This document shows, piece by piece, positions 31,040 through 39,769 of a stretch of 64,000 nt of DNA (position 1 is its first letter; each line of letters starts with the position of its first letter). A model generated the notes under the pieces. That model did no database searches, had not been told where the DNA came from, and saw only the letters and a list, made by a program, of their open reading frames with translations. Made by a program: the position numbers and the translations under genes. The stretch comes from Enterobacter asburiae (GTDB lineage: Bacteria > Pseudomonadota > Gammaproteobacteria > Enterobacterales > Enterobacteriaceae). The stretch spans positions 310,001-374,000 of the forward strand of contig NZ_CP102247.1 in NCBI RefSeq assembly GCF_024599655.1, in the 5' to 3' direction.

Positions 31040-31058
31040 ATTAAAACAACGTTCCATT
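31040..31058 (-). promoter_or_regulatory. KdgR operator upstream of kdgK
   Basis: On the minus strand the 19-mer AATGGAACGTTGTTTTAAT agrees with the Erwinia/E. coli KdgR consensus AATRAAAYRNYRTTTYATT at 17 of 19 positions. It is placed upstream of kdgK, a known KdgR target in enterics. Consensus recalled from memory, comparison done by eye. Confidence 0.7.
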
Positions 31059-31130
31059 ATTTTATTTGAGCCAGCGCGTGTTCCCGCGCATTTCTGTCAT
31101 CTTAATTTCATTTTCACGGTGAATTGAACA

Positions 31131-31157
31131 TAAAGTTCTCAATTGTCGCGCCGATAA
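31131..31157 (+). promoter_or_regulatory. FliA (sigma-28) promoter of pdeH
   Basis: TAAAGTTC (31131-31138), an 11-bp spacer, then a perfect GCCGATAA (31150-31157). The sigma-28 consensus is TAAAGTTT-N11-GCCGATAA, so only one base differs. It lies 47 bp before the pdeH ATG, matching the class-3 flagellar control of yhjH in E. coli. Confidence 0.93.
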
Positions 31158-31204
31158 TCTTGTGACGAGTCCAGAAAGGCTATCCCAACAACAGGACATC
31201 TGAA

Positions 31205-31978
31205 ATGAAGTCAGAGCAGGTTATCCAGCGGCTGAGCACTACGCCTGAGGCAAGTATTGAGAACTTGCAGGAGCATCGCTACTGGCTGCAATGTGAGCGT
31301 GCGTACACCTATCAGCCGATCTACCGAACAGATGGTCGACTGATGGCAATAGAGATTTTGACCGTCGTTACGCACCCCTCAAACCCTACTCAGCGCATCG
31401 CGCCGGATCGCTATTTTGCCGAAGTTGCCGTTCGCCAGCGCCTGGACGTGCTGGAAGAGCAGCTTCGCATGCTGGCGACGAAGCAGTCCTTTTTCGAACG
31501 GCACGATATCCTCGCCTCGGTGAACGTCGATGGCCCAACCCTGCTGGCGCTGCGCCAGAACGCGAAATTGCAGGAGCTCATCGCCACTCTGCCGTGGATG
31601 CGTTTTGAGCTGGTGGAGCATGTCCGCCTGCCACAGGATTCCTCGTTTGCTTCAATATGCGAATACGGCCCGCTGTGGCTGGATGACTTTGGCACCGGCA
31701 TGGCGAACTTCTCCGCCCTGAGTGAAGTGCGCTACGACTACATTAAAGTGGCCCGCGATCTGTTCATTATGCTGCGTCAGACCCAGGAAGGGCGGAATCT
31801 GTTTACGCTGTTATTACAGCTGATGAACCGCTATTGCCAGGGCGTGATTGTTGAAGGTGTGGAAACACTGGAAGAGTGGCGTGATGTGCAAAACTCTCCC
31901 GCAGCGGCGGCGCAAGGCTATTATCTCTCTCGCCCGGTCCCCATGGATCGCCTCGATAGCGTTATAACGACCCTCTGA
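31205..31978 (+). CDS. pdeH: Flagellar-regulon c-di-GMP phosphodiesterase PdeH (YhjH)
   Basis: A 257-residue stand-alone EAL enzyme that lowers c-di-GMP when flagella are made, releasing the YcgR brake on motility and holding back matrix synthesis. The EAL signature is E50-I-L, as E-L-L in E. coli; the other catalytic pieces SVNVDGPTL, FELVEHVRL, WLDDFGTGMANF, YIKVARDLF and IVEGVETLEEW are present. No membrane helices. The FliA promoter just upstream supports both identity and regulation. Confidence 0.96.
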   Translation: MKSEQVIQRLSTTPEASIENLQEHRYWLQCERAYTYQPIYRTDGRLMAIEILTVVTHPSNPTQRIAPDRYFAEVAVRQRLDVLEEQLRMLATKQSFFERHDILASVNVDGPTLLALRQNAKLQELIATLPWMRFELVEHVRLPQDSSFASICEYGPLWLDDFGTGMANFSALSEVRYDYIKVARDLFIMLRQTQEGRNLFTLLLQLMNRYCQGVIVEGVETLEEWRDVQNSPAAAAQGYYLSRPVPMDRLDSVITTL

Positions 31979-32043
31979 TAAGCCCGCTTCCCTTTGTCTG
32001 GACTATAGTTTTACAGGACAGGTCATCAGGAAAGGGGATAAAA

Positions 32044-34086
32044 ATGACGAGAACAACCAGGGTAATCTCCTGGACAGCAGGGATTTTCTTGTTGTTGATC
32101 GTGGTCGTCGCCATCATTATTGCGACGTTTGACTGGAACCGTCTCAAGCCGACCATCAACCAGAAAGTCTCAACCGAACTGAACCGCCCCTTCGCCATAC
32201 GTGGTGATTTAGGGGTGGTATGGGAGCGTCAGAAAGAGGAGCCAGGCTGGCGAAGCTGGATCCCCTGGCCACACGTCCATGCCGACGACATCATCCTCGG
32301 CAACCCGCCGGATATCCCGGACGTCACAATGATCCACCTGCCGCGCGTTGAAGCCACGCTGGCTCCGCTGGCGCTCCTCACCAAAACGGTCTATCTGCCG
32401 TGGATCAAACTTCAGCAGCCCGATGCGCGCCTGATCCGACTCTCAGAAAAAAACAACAACTGGACGTTTAACCTTGCCAGCGACAGCGAAAAAGATCCGA
32501 ATGCCCAGCCTTCTTCCTGGTCATTCCGTCTCGACAATATTCTTTTCGATCGCGGACGGATCGCCATCGACGATAAGGTCAGCAAGGCGGATGTGGAGAT
32601 CCTGGTCGATCCGCTGGGCAAACCGCTGCCGTTTAGCGAGGTCACGGGCACGAAAGCAAAAGGCGACGCGGCAAGCGTAGGTGATTATGTCTTCGGCCTG
32701 ACGGCAAAAGGGCGCTACAACGATCAGCCTCTCAGCGGTAAAGGGAAAATAGGCGGCATGCTGGCGCTGCGGAGCGAAGGCACGCCGTTCCCGGTGCAGG
32801 CGGACTTCCGTTCCGGTAACACCCGCGTGGCGTTCGTGGGCACGGTCAACGATCCGATGAATATGGGGGGCGTCGACCTTCAGCTTAAATTTGCCGGTGA
32901 TTCGCTGGGCGAGCTGTATGAGCTGACCGGCGTACTGCTGCCGGATACCCCGCCGTTCGAAACGGACGGGCATCTGGTTGCCAAAATCGACACCGAAAAA
33001 TCGTCCGTTTTTGACTACCGGGATTTCAATGGCCGCATCGGCGACAGCGATATCCACGGCACCCTGACCTACACCACCGGGAAACCGCGCCCGAAACTGG
33101 AAGGGGATGTTGAGTCCCGTCAGCTGCGTCTGGCCGATCTGGGTCCGCTGATTGGCGTGGATTCGGGCAAAGGAACCAAGTCGAAAGAGGTCAAAAAGGA
33201 CGTTCAGCCTGCGGGTAAAGTGCTGCCTTACGATCGCTTCGAAACCGACAAATGGAACGTGATGGATGCGGATGTGCGCTTCAAAGGCGGAAAAATTGAA
33301 CATGGCAGTACGCTGCCAATCAGCAATCTGACGACCCATATTCTCCTCAAAAACGCCGACCTGCGCCTGCAGCCGCTTAAGTTCGGCATGGCGGGCGGGA
33401 CGATCTCCTCGAAAATTCATCTGGAAGGCGATAAGAAGCCGATGCAGGGACGGGCGGAGATCCAGGCGCGTCGATTGAAGCTAAAAGAGCTGATGCCGAA
33501 CGTAGAGTTGATGCAGAAAACCCTCGGCGAAATGAACGGTGATGCCGACATTCGCGGCGTGGGGAACTCGGTGGCGGCACTGCTCGGCAGCGGCAATGGT
33601 AACCTGAAGCTGCTGATGAACGACGGGCTGGTGAGCCGCAACCTGATGGAGATCCTGGGGCTAAACGTGGGTAATTTCGTTATCGGGCAGATCTTCGGTG
33701 ATGACGAGGTGCGGGTGAACTGCGCGGCGGCGAACCTTGATCTGGTGAACGGCGTGGCGCGTCCGCAGATATTTGCCTTCGACACGGAGAACGCGGTGAT
33801 TAACGTGACCGGTACCGCGAGCATGGCCTCGGAGCAGCTTGATCTGACGATTGACCCGGAAAGTAAGGGGATCCGTATCATCACCCTGCGCTCGCCGCTT
33901 TACGTGCGCGGGACCTTCAAAAATCCGCAGGCGGGCGTGAAGCCCGGACCGCTGATTGCGCGTGGCGCAGTGGCTGCGGCGCTTGCGACGCTGGTTACCC
34001 CAGCCGCCGCGCTGCTGGCCTTGATTTCGCCGTCAGAAGGCGAAGCCAATCAGTGTCGGAATATTTTGTCGCAGATGAAGAAGTAA
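32044..34086 (+). CDS. yhjG: AsmA-family protein YhjG
   Basis: 680 residues (E. coli YhjG about 690). One N-terminal membrane helix (WTAGIFLLLIVVVAIIIATF) is followed by a large periplasmic beta-rich region with the AsmA C-terminal domain (GDADIRGVGNSVAALLGSGNG, near 500). AsmA-like proteins are implicated in phospholipid transport to the outer membrane; the specific role of YhjG is not known to me. ATG 32044 follows GGAAAGGGG. Ends just before a REP/CCCTCTCCC cluster. Confidence 0.92.
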   Translation: MTRTTRVISWTAGIFLLLIVVVAIIIATFDWNRLKPTINQKVSTELNRPFAIRGDLGVVWERQKEEPGWRSWIPWPHVHADDIILGNPPDIPDVTMIHLPRVEATLAPLALLTKTVYLPWIKLQQPDARLIRLSEKNNNWTFNLASDSEKDPNAQPSSWSFRLDNILFDRGRIAIDDKVSKADVEILVDPLGKPLPFSEVTGTKAKGDAASVGDYVFGLTAKGRYNDQPLSGKGKIGGMLALRSEGTPFPVQADFRSGNTRVAFVGTVNDPMNMGGVDLQLKFAGDSLGELYELTGVLLPDTPPFETDGHLVAKIDTEKSSVFDYRDFNGRIGDSDIHGTLTYTTGKPRPKLEGDVESRQLRLADLGPLIGVDSGKGTKSKEVKKDVQPAGKVLPYDRFETDKWNVMDADVRFKGGKIEHGSTLPISNLTTHILLKNADLRLQPLKFGMAGGTISSKIHLEGDKKPMQGRAEIQARRLKLKELMPNVELMQKTLGEMNGDADIRGVGNSVAALLGSGNGNLKLLMNDGLVSRNLMEILGLNVGNFVIGQIFGDDEVRVNCAAANLDLVNGVARPQIFAFDTENAVINVTGTASMASEQLDLTIDPESKGIRIITLRSPLYVRGTFKNPQAGVKPGPLIARGAVAAALATLVTPAAALLALISPSEGEANQCRNILSQMKK

Positions 34087-34099
34087 GGTGCGGCCTGTT

Positions 34100-34176
34100 T
34101 CGCCGGGTGGCGCTGCGCTTACCCGGCCTACAGGACTTTCTCCCTCTCCCTGTGGGAGAGGGCCGGGGTGAGGGCA
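34100..34176. repeat. REP element plus CCCTCTCCC palindrome, copy C
   Basis: A classical REP unit (GCCGGGTGGCGCTGCGC...TTACCCGGCCTAC, about 34102-34131) is followed by CCCTCTCCC-TGT-GGGAGAGGG (34142-34162) and CCGGGGTGAGGGC. It separates convergent yhjG and yhjE and probably ends both transcripts. Confidence 0.88.
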
Positions 34177-34191
34177 TCAGGCCTCAGTGAA

Positions 34192-35514
34192 TTACAGAGC
34201 CTGATGCTTAGTCTCGTGCGTCAGCAGCAGCGCAATCAGCGTCAGCGCCGCCATGGCCGCCAGATAGACGCCTACATAGAACAGACCATAGTTCGCCTGC
34301 AGCCAGGTAGCGATATACGGCGCAACGGATGCGCCCAGAATTGAGGCTACGTTGTAAGAGAACGACGCGCCCGTATAACGCACTTCCGTCGGGAACAGCT
34401 CCGGAAGCAGCGCGCCCATCGGGCCGAAGGTCAGCCCCATCAGGCTCAGGCCAATCAGCAGATACGCCATCACCAGCGCAGGGCTACCGGAACCCAGCAG
34501 CGGCGGGAAGACGAACAGCGCGAACAGAATAATCAGCGTGGTGATCACAATCATGCTTGAGCGGCGACCAAATTTATCCGCCAGCAGACCTGCAATCGGC
34601 ACCATCACACCGAAGCCAATCACCGCCATCATCAGCATCCACAGCACTTCGTTACGCGGCAGACCCAGCCCCACCGGCGCGGCGGCGGTGCTGTACGTCA
34701 TGGAGTAGACGGTCATGATGTAGAACAGCGTATAGGTTGCCAGCATGATAAACGTGCCCAGCACGGTCACGCGGACGTGTTTGGTCAGCAGCGTTCCCAG
34801 CGGTACTTTTACCTGTTTTTTCGCAGCCGCGACTTTGGCAAAGACCGGCGTTTCGTGCAGGGAGACGCGCACATACAGACCAATCAGCACCAGTACGGCA
34901 GAGAAGACAAACGGAATACGCCAGCCCCAGCTCATGAACTGTTCATCCGTCAGCAGCCAGGAGAGCAGCAGGAACGTCCCGTTGGCAAAGAAGAAGCCAA
35001 TCGGTGCGCCAAGCTGCGGGAATGAGCCATACAGCGCGCGCTTGCGCGCCGGAGCGTTCTCGGTGGCCAGCAGCGCCGCGCCGCCCCATTCACCGCCCAG
35101 GCCCAGACCCTGACCAAAACGCGCCAGCGCCAGCAGGACCGGTGCCAGAATGCCGATGGTTTCATAGGTAGGCAGCAGACCGATGGCCACGGTGGAGATG
35201 CCCATCGTCAGCAGCGAGGCCACCAGGGTGACTTTGCGGCCAATGCGATCGCCAAAGTGTCCAAACAGCGCAGAGCCAATCGGACGCGCAACAAACGCGA
35301 TGGCAAAGGTCGCCAGAGACTGCAGCGTGGCCGCCGTCGGATCCCCCTGCGGGAAGAAAATATGCGGGAAGACGATGACCGCGGCGGTGGCATAAATATA
35401 AAAGTCGAAGAACTCAATGGCGGTGCCAATCAGCGATGCGACGACAACTTTATTGCGCGAGTTTACCGGAACGTTTTCCGTTCCCGAGTCGAGTGTGGTG
35501 GCTGTTGCTTGCAT
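34192..35514 (-). CDS. yhjE: MFS transporter YhjE (metabolite:H+ symporter type)
   Basis: 440 residues, equal to E. coli YhjE. Twelve-helix major facilitator protein of the ShiA/ProP-like sugar/metabolite:H+ group. The motif between helices 2 and 3 is GHFGDRIGRK, and the related motif after helix 8 is ADKFGRR. The N-terminus MQATATTLDSGTENVPVNSR is cytoplasmic. The substrate is not established in the family. The ATG (complement of 35512-35514) has AAGAAAATATT upstream. Confidence 0.93.
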   Translation of the reverse strand: MQATATTLDSGTENVPVNSRNKVVVASLIGTAIEFFDFYIYATAAVIVFPHIFFPQGDPTAATLQSLATFAIAFVARPIGSALFGHFGDRIGRKVTLVASLLTMGISTVAIGLLPTYETIGILAPVLLALARFGQGLGLGGEWGGAALLATENAPARKRALYGSFPQLGAPIGFFFANGTFLLLSWLLTDEQFMSWGWRIPFVFSAVLVLIGLYVRVSLHETPVFAKVAAAKKQVKVPLGTLLTKHVRVTVLGTFIMLATYTLFYIMTVYSMTYSTAAAPVGLGLPRNEVLWMLMMAVIGFGVMVPIAGLLADKFGRRSSMIVITTLIILFALFVFPPLLGSGSPALVMAYLLIGLSLMGLTFGPMGALLPELFPTEVRYTGASFSYNVASILGASVAPYIATWLQANYGLFYVGVYLAAMAALTLIALLLTHETKHQAL

Positions 35515-35744
35515 AATATTTTCTTATTTTTGTCGAACGAAAGGCCATATTACGCACAGCAAAAGCGACATTTCAATCTGTAACAAAGCCGCGCACTGGT
35601 GATAAAAGCAACAAAAAGCGGATAATTTTCATGCCAGCCAAAACACGTCTATGAAATGCTTCACAGATTTTAAATATCAGTCAATTAAACTGGTTTTCAG
35701 TTAAATAAAAGTTACGGACTGGATTTATATGCTGAAATGATGAA

Positions 35745-35766
35745 TCGGGCTGAAATTTCAGCCCGA
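35745..35766 (-). terminator. Perfect 22-bp palindrome after yhjD
   Basis: TCGGGCTGAAA followed by its exact reverse complement TTTCAGCCCGA, no spacer, 8 nt after the yhjD stop on the minus strand. It will fold as a hairpin with GC-rich base. The downstream T run is poor (ATTCATCATTTC), so termination is likely but not certain. No gene is visible in 35515-35774. Confidence 0.6.
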
Positions 35767-35774
35767 GAGCGGGG

Positions 35775-36797
35775 TTACCGGTGCGTTTTGCCCGGCATTC
35801 GCGGGTCGTCTTTGTACTCGGCGGTGGCAATCCACGCCGCGCAGAACAGAGTTAAACGCGCGAAGAAGTAGAAGAACGCCATCAGCCCCAGCACCGAGCC
35901 AAAGGCCGCGCCGGAAGGGGATTTAACCAGTGACGGTAAGGTGTAGGTCATCACGATTTTGATGACTTCAAAGCCGATCGCCGCAATCAATGTGCCGCGG
36001 AGCGCCTTCTTGCGCGGACGGTGGCGGGGCAAGCGCCAGAAGATCCAGAAGAACAGCAGGTAGTTGGCGAAGATGGAAATGGCCAGACCAATGCCGCGCC
36101 AGGCGGGCTTCAGCCATTCGATGTAATCAAGGTAAAGCGCGGAGATGATCATCTGCTGCGCCGAGCCCGCCACGGAGGTAATGGAAAGCGTCACGATGAG
36201 CGCGACAAGCAGGCCAATCAGCGAAACAAAATCGCGGAGATACTTAACCCAAATTTTCTCCTGGTCCTGCGGCTTACGCTCCCAGACATCGCGCGACTGG
36301 GCGCGAATGGCCTCGCGCAGGTTGCCCATCCAGTTAACGCCGGAGTAAAGGGCAATCAGCAAACCGACGATGCCGACGGTGGTACGCTGCTGGACGGCGG
36401 TATTAATGGTGCTTTTGAGCGTGCTGGCCAGGGTCGGGTCACTGACGTTATTCAGGATCTTATTGAAGATATCCTGCAGCAGCGTCGGGTGCGACGCGAG
36501 CACAAAACCTGCCGCCGCAAACGACACCATCAGGATCGGTATCATCGACAGGAAGGAAAAATAGGTGATGGCGGCACCAAACTGGTTTCCCATGCGGTCA
36601 TTAAAGCGCTCGGTCGCGCGGATCAGATGCGCAACCATGGGAAACTGCTGAATTCTTGCGGCGATGCCGGTGACGGTCCCCAGCGCTTTGCTGGCGGCAC
36701 CTGGCGATGTGGCCTCTTCAGGCCCGGTTTCCATCTTTTTGACGGGCTCGTACTCTAAATGTTGGGTGGGTCGTTGCGGGTTGTTTTCCGGCGTCAC
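35775..36797 (-). CDS. yhjD: Inner-membrane YihY/BrkB-family protein YhjD
   Basis: 340 residues with about six membrane helices, matching E. coli YhjD along its length (RFNDRMGNQFGAAITYFSFLS near 65). In E. coli, YhjD changes suppress the need for Kdo in lipid A export, which led to the view that the family affects envelope lipid transport. The start is GTG (complement of 36795-36797) with AAAGGAAAAA upstream, giving MTPENNPQRP. Confidence 0.92.
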   Translation of the reverse strand: MTPENNPQRPTQHLEYEPVKKMETGPEEATSPGAASKALGTVTGIAARIQQFPMVAHLIRATERFNDRMGNQFGAAITYFSFLSMIPILMVSFAAAGFVLASHPTLLQDIFNKILNNVSDPTLASTLKSTINTAVQQRTTVGIVGLLIALYSGVNWMGNLREAIRAQSRDVWERKPQDQEKIWVKYLRDFVSLIGLLVALIVTLSITSVAGSAQQMIISALYLDYIEWLKPAWRGIGLAISIFANYLLFFWIFWRLPRHRPRKKALRGTLIAAIGFEVIKIVMTYTLPSLVKSPSGAAFGSVLGLMAFFYFFARLTLFCAAWIATAEYKDDPRMPGKTHR

Positions 36798-36849
36798 GCG
36801 TTTTTTCCTTTTCGTTGAGCTGGATATGTTTTTGAATTATAGCTTGCGA

Positions 36850-37749
36850 CTAGTCCACGTAAGCTTTTGTGAGTGCAGTTAGCCACTCCATGAACAGATG
36901 GACCCGTCGGGAGAGGTTGCGGCGGTGGGGATAAATCAGGGAGACAGGCATCGGTTCGGCCCGGTATTGCGGGAGGATCTCAATCAGTTTCTTCGCGCGC
37001 AGCAAATCGCGCACCCCAACCCGCGGAACCTGAATAATGCCCAGCCCGGCGAGGCAGGCGGCCTGGTAAGTTTCCGTGCTGTTGACGGTTAACACCCCGC
37101 CCGTTTTTATCCACTGCGTCGCACTGCCGTTATAAAACTCAAAGCCCTGCGGGCGGGTTCCCAGCATCGCGGCGTAGTGGATCACCGCGTGTGAGCCTAA
37201 ATCGTCCAGGGTCTCCGGGTAGCCAAATCGCTCCAGATAATCCGGGCTGGCGCAGTTAATCACCGACAGCTTGCCCAGCGGACGGGCAATCAGCCCTGAA
37301 TCCTTGAGCGTGCCGACGCGGACGACGCAATCAAACCCTTCACGGATCACATCCACCAGGCGATCGCTGCTGCTGAGCTCCAGCTCGATACCCGGATACT
37401 GCTGTAAAAAAGCAGGCAGTTTAGGGATGACTAAATTTCGAGCAACACTGACGGGCATATCCACGCGCAGACGGCCGCTGATGCTGGAGGGATCGTGCTG
37501 AAACATGCCGTCGAGTTCATCAAGGTTTGCCAGCAGATCTTTTGCCCGCTCGTAATAGACCATGCCGTCCTGCGTCAGGCTGACGCGTCGCGTGGTGCGG
37601 TGCAATAGCTGGGTGCCAAGCCGGTTTTCCAGAGCCTGAATTTGTCGTGAAACGCTGCCTTTCGGCAGGGTTAATGTTTCGGCCGCGCGGGAAAAACTCT
37701 CCAGTTCCGCGACGCGGACGAATAGCTGCATTGCGTGAATTTTATCCAT
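36850..37749 (-). CDS. yhjC: LysR-type transcriptional regulator YhjC
   Basis: 299 residues. N-terminal winged helix-turn-helix (VAELESFSRAAETLTLPKGSVSRQIQALE, 13-41) and a C-terminal effector-binding domain. LysR regulators commonly control the divergent neighbour; here that is the SDR gene 120 bp away, which is not at this place in E. coli K-12. The ATG (37749-37747) is preceded by GAGCTTCCTCT on the coding strand. Confidence 0.9.
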   Translation of the reverse strand: MDKIHAMQLFVRVAELESFSRAAETLTLPKGSVSRQIQALENRLGTQLLHRTTRRVSLTQDGMVYYERAKDLLANLDELDGMFQHDPSSISGRLRVDMPVSVARNLVIPKLPAFLQQYPGIELELSSSDRLVDVIREGFDCVVRVGTLKDSGLIARPLGKLSVINCASPDYLERFGYPETLDDLGSHAVIHYAAMLGTRPQGFEFYNGSATQWIKTGGVLTVNSTETYQAACLAGLGIIQVPRVGVRDLLRAKKLIEILPQYRAEPMPVSLIYPHRRNLSRRVHLFMEWLTALTKAYVD

Positions 37750-37868
37750 AGAGGAAGCTCATTGTTGTCGCTGCTGAAACAGTGAAGCGCTTTAACCCAT
37801 CTTTATTGATTTTCTATCACCTAATAAGCTCTTTCTCAATCTCCTTAACAGCCAAAACGAGGTATATG

Positions 37869-38627
37869 ATGAGTGAACGTATCGCATTAGTGACGGGTGG
37901 TAGCCGCGGTCTGGGTAAAAACGCTGCGTTAAAGCTGGCGGCAGACGGCACGGGAATCGTCCTGACATATAACCGTAGCCAGCAGGAAGCGCTGGACGTT
38001 GTGCATGAAATTCAGCAAAAAGGCGTCAACGCAGCGGCATTACAGCTCAACGTCGGGGATATCACGGGTTTTGATACTTTTGCCCAACAGCTTCAGCAAA
38101 CCCTTAGGACCGTCTGGCAGCGTGAAACCTTTGACTATTTATTGAACAATGCCGGAACGGGTTTATATGCGCCCTATACCGACACGACGGAAGCCCAGTT
38201 TGATGAGGCGCTGAACATTCATTTCAAAGGACCTTTCTTCCTGACCCAGCGCCTGCTGCCGCTGCTTAACGACGGGGGACGGATCCTCAACGTCTCCAGC
38301 GGGCTGGCCCGTTTTACCCAGCCGGGCTCAGGAACCTACGCGGCCATGAAGGGGGCGATGGAAGTGCTGACTCGCTATCAGGCGAAGGAGCTGGGCGCGC
38401 GCGGGATCGCCGTCAATATCATTGCGCCGGGCGCGATTGAAACCGACTTTGGTGGCGGACGCGTGCGCGACAACGCGGATCTGAATCAGCTGCTGGCCTC
38501 GCAGACGGCGCTGGGACGGGTGGGGCTGCCGGACGATATTGGCGATGCCATTGCGGCACTGCTCAGCGATAAACTGGGCTGGATGAATGCGCAACGTATT
38601 GAAGTATCAGGCGGTATGTTCCTGTAA
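37869..38627 (+). CDS. Short-chain dehydrogenase/reductase
   Basis: 252 residues. Rossmann cofactor motif TGGSRGLG (residues 9-16), NNAG (residues 94-97 approx.), catalytic Ser in VSSGLARF and the YxxxK pair in TYAAMKGAMEV, then the PGAIETDF loop. NAD(P)-dependent oxidoreductase of unknown substrate. Two adjacent ATGs (37866 and 37869) are possible; 37869 has better spacing from CGAGG (37858-37862). Further upstream in-frame starts lack an SD. Divergent from yhjC, its probable regulator. Confidence 0.88.
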   Translation: MSERIALVTGGSRGLGKNAALKLAADGTGIVLTYNRSQQEALDVVHEIQQKGVNAAALQLNVGDITGFDTFAQQLQQTLRTVWQRETFDYLLNNAGTGLYAPYTDTTEAQFDEALNIHFKGPFFLTQRLLPLLNDGGRILNVSSGLARFTQPGSGTYAAMKGAMEVLTRYQAKELGARGIAVNIIAPGAIETDFGGGRVRDNADLNQLLASQTALGRVGLPDDIGDAIAALLSDKLGWMNAQRIEVSGGMFL

Positions 38628-38635
38628 CGTACGTG

Positions 38636-38653
38636 CTTAAGGAAATCCTTAAG
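38636..38653. other. 18-bp inverted repeat CTTAAGGA-AA-TCCTTAAG
   Basis: Perfect 8-bp arms 9 nt after the SDR stop and 129 bp before the yhjB start. It may be an SDR transcript hairpin or an operator for yhjB; nothing in the sequence decides. Confidence 0.45.
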
Positions 38654-38781
38654 GCGAATGTGTCCAAATACTGACAGATATAAAGAACACGGGGGATTTG
38701 TAACGTCTCCATTCGTTGAGTTTTTTCTTAAACAACCCCTCTGTAGAATCGCCCTTCGCTATTCTCAGAGGGAGAAAAACG

Positions 38782-39381
38782 ATGCGAGTAATCATGTTTG
38801 ACAGGCATTCACTCTTTATTCACGGAGCGATACACAGCCTTCAGGCGTTAATTCCTGAAATAGATATGACAGGGACCTGTCAGGCGGACGATTTATGGAC
38901 CCAGGTTTCCGCTTCGCCGTCAGCTATCGTCATGATTGACGGGAATGTCATCCAGGACGACGGGATCGCTTTGCTGGAAGAGATGCTGCAACGCTTTCCG
39001 GCGATACGCGTGATTCTGGTTCTGGCGAAAAAAGAGGCCAGATGGGTTGAACAATTGCGGCAGCGAAACATCATGGCCATTATTCCCCGAAATGCCCACC
39101 CGGAGCGGTTTTCCGCCGTGCTGGATTCGGTGTCCAGAGGGATGGTCTGTTTTCCCGGAGAGTGGGTCAGACAGCCGTCGTCGCAGGCGTTATCATCCCT
39201 GAGCGAGCGTCAGCGCGACGTGCTGAAATTGCTGGCGGCGGGGGAGTCAAACAAAGAGATTGGACGCAATCTCAACATCAGCGCGGCCACGGTAAAAGCG
39301 CACCTCGAGGCGCTTTTCCGGCGGCTGGACGTGAAAAACAGAACGCAGGCTGCCCTGTTCTATACCCGTGCAACGGCCTGA
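38782..39381 (+). CDS. yhjB: LuxR/FixJ-type response regulator YhjB
   Basis: 199 residues (E. coli YhjB 200). The N-terminal half is receiver-like. The C-terminal GerE helix-turn-helix (LSERQRDVLKLLAAGESNKEIGRNLNISAATVKAHLEALFRR split over about 134-175) is canonical. The first residues MRVIMFDRHSLFIHGA match the family, fixing ATG 38782 (SD GGGAGAAAAAC); the open frame upstream is rejected. There is no sensor kinase gene nearby. The last 22 bp overlap the convergent lysozyme-like gene. Confidence 0.9.
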   Translation: MRVIMFDRHSLFIHGAIHSLQALIPEIDMTGTCQADDLWTQVSASPSAIVMIDGNVIQDDGIALLEEMLQRFPAIRVILVLAKKEARWVEQLRQRNIMAIIPRNAHPERFSAVLDSVSRGMVCFPGEWVRQPSSQALSSLSERQRDVLKLLAAGESNKEIGRNLNISAATVKAHLEALFRRLDVKNRTQAALFYTRATA

Positions 39382-39698
39382 AAAATCGCGTTTGGGAGCG
39401 AAGGCATCTCGCCGAAGCTGAATATCATCATAACCAGCGCATCATGCTGCTGTTGGGTTAATGGGCGTGTCACGCTTTCCCGCAGCAGCGCCTCACACCG
39501 CTGAATATCGTCATGCAGCAAATCTTCTGCCTCGGCAGGCGTGATGGGACCGCGAAAATGCGCCCGATCGCGGAGCACGTGACCATAGCCGATAACCCAT
39601 AATCCGTTTTCGTCACGATATTTTTCCAGAGAAAGACCCTGATATTTTTTTATTAACGCAATGGCGGCAGAAGATATTTTCAGCGCATGACCTTTCAT
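39360..39698 (-). CDS. GH24 lysozyme-like protein with altered catalytic residues
   Basis: 112 residues, no signal peptide. The fold signature of T4/P21-type lysozymes is clear: LIKKYQGLSLEKYRDENG and VIGYGHVL, then TPAEAEDLLHDDIQRCE and TQQQHDALVMMIFSFG. However, the catalytic Glu of T4 lysozyme (Glu11) aligns with Gln20, and Thr26 with Val35; only the Asp20 equivalent (Asp29) remains. It is also shorter than active phage lysozymes (about 145-165). SD GAGGAAACG precedes the ATG. No phage neighbours are seen. Probably a domesticated, non-hydrolytic relic or peptidoglycan-binding protein. Confidence 0.75.
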   Translation of the reverse strand: MKGHALKISSAAIALIKKYQGLSLEKYRDENGLWVIGYGHVLRDRAHFRGPITPAEAEDLLHDDIQRCEALLRESVTRPLTQQQHDALVMMIFSFGEMPSLPNAIFQAVARV

Positions 39699-39769
39699 AT
39701 TCGTTTCCTCTTAATAGCGATACTGTAGAGGAAACGACGTTCGAGAAATATCCGCCAAATGGCTGTTGA

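Noticed and set aside
39360..39698. Prophage remnant around the lysozyme-like gene
   Set aside because: No holin, Rz, terminase, integrase or att repeats on either side; neighbours are ordinary chromosomal genes.
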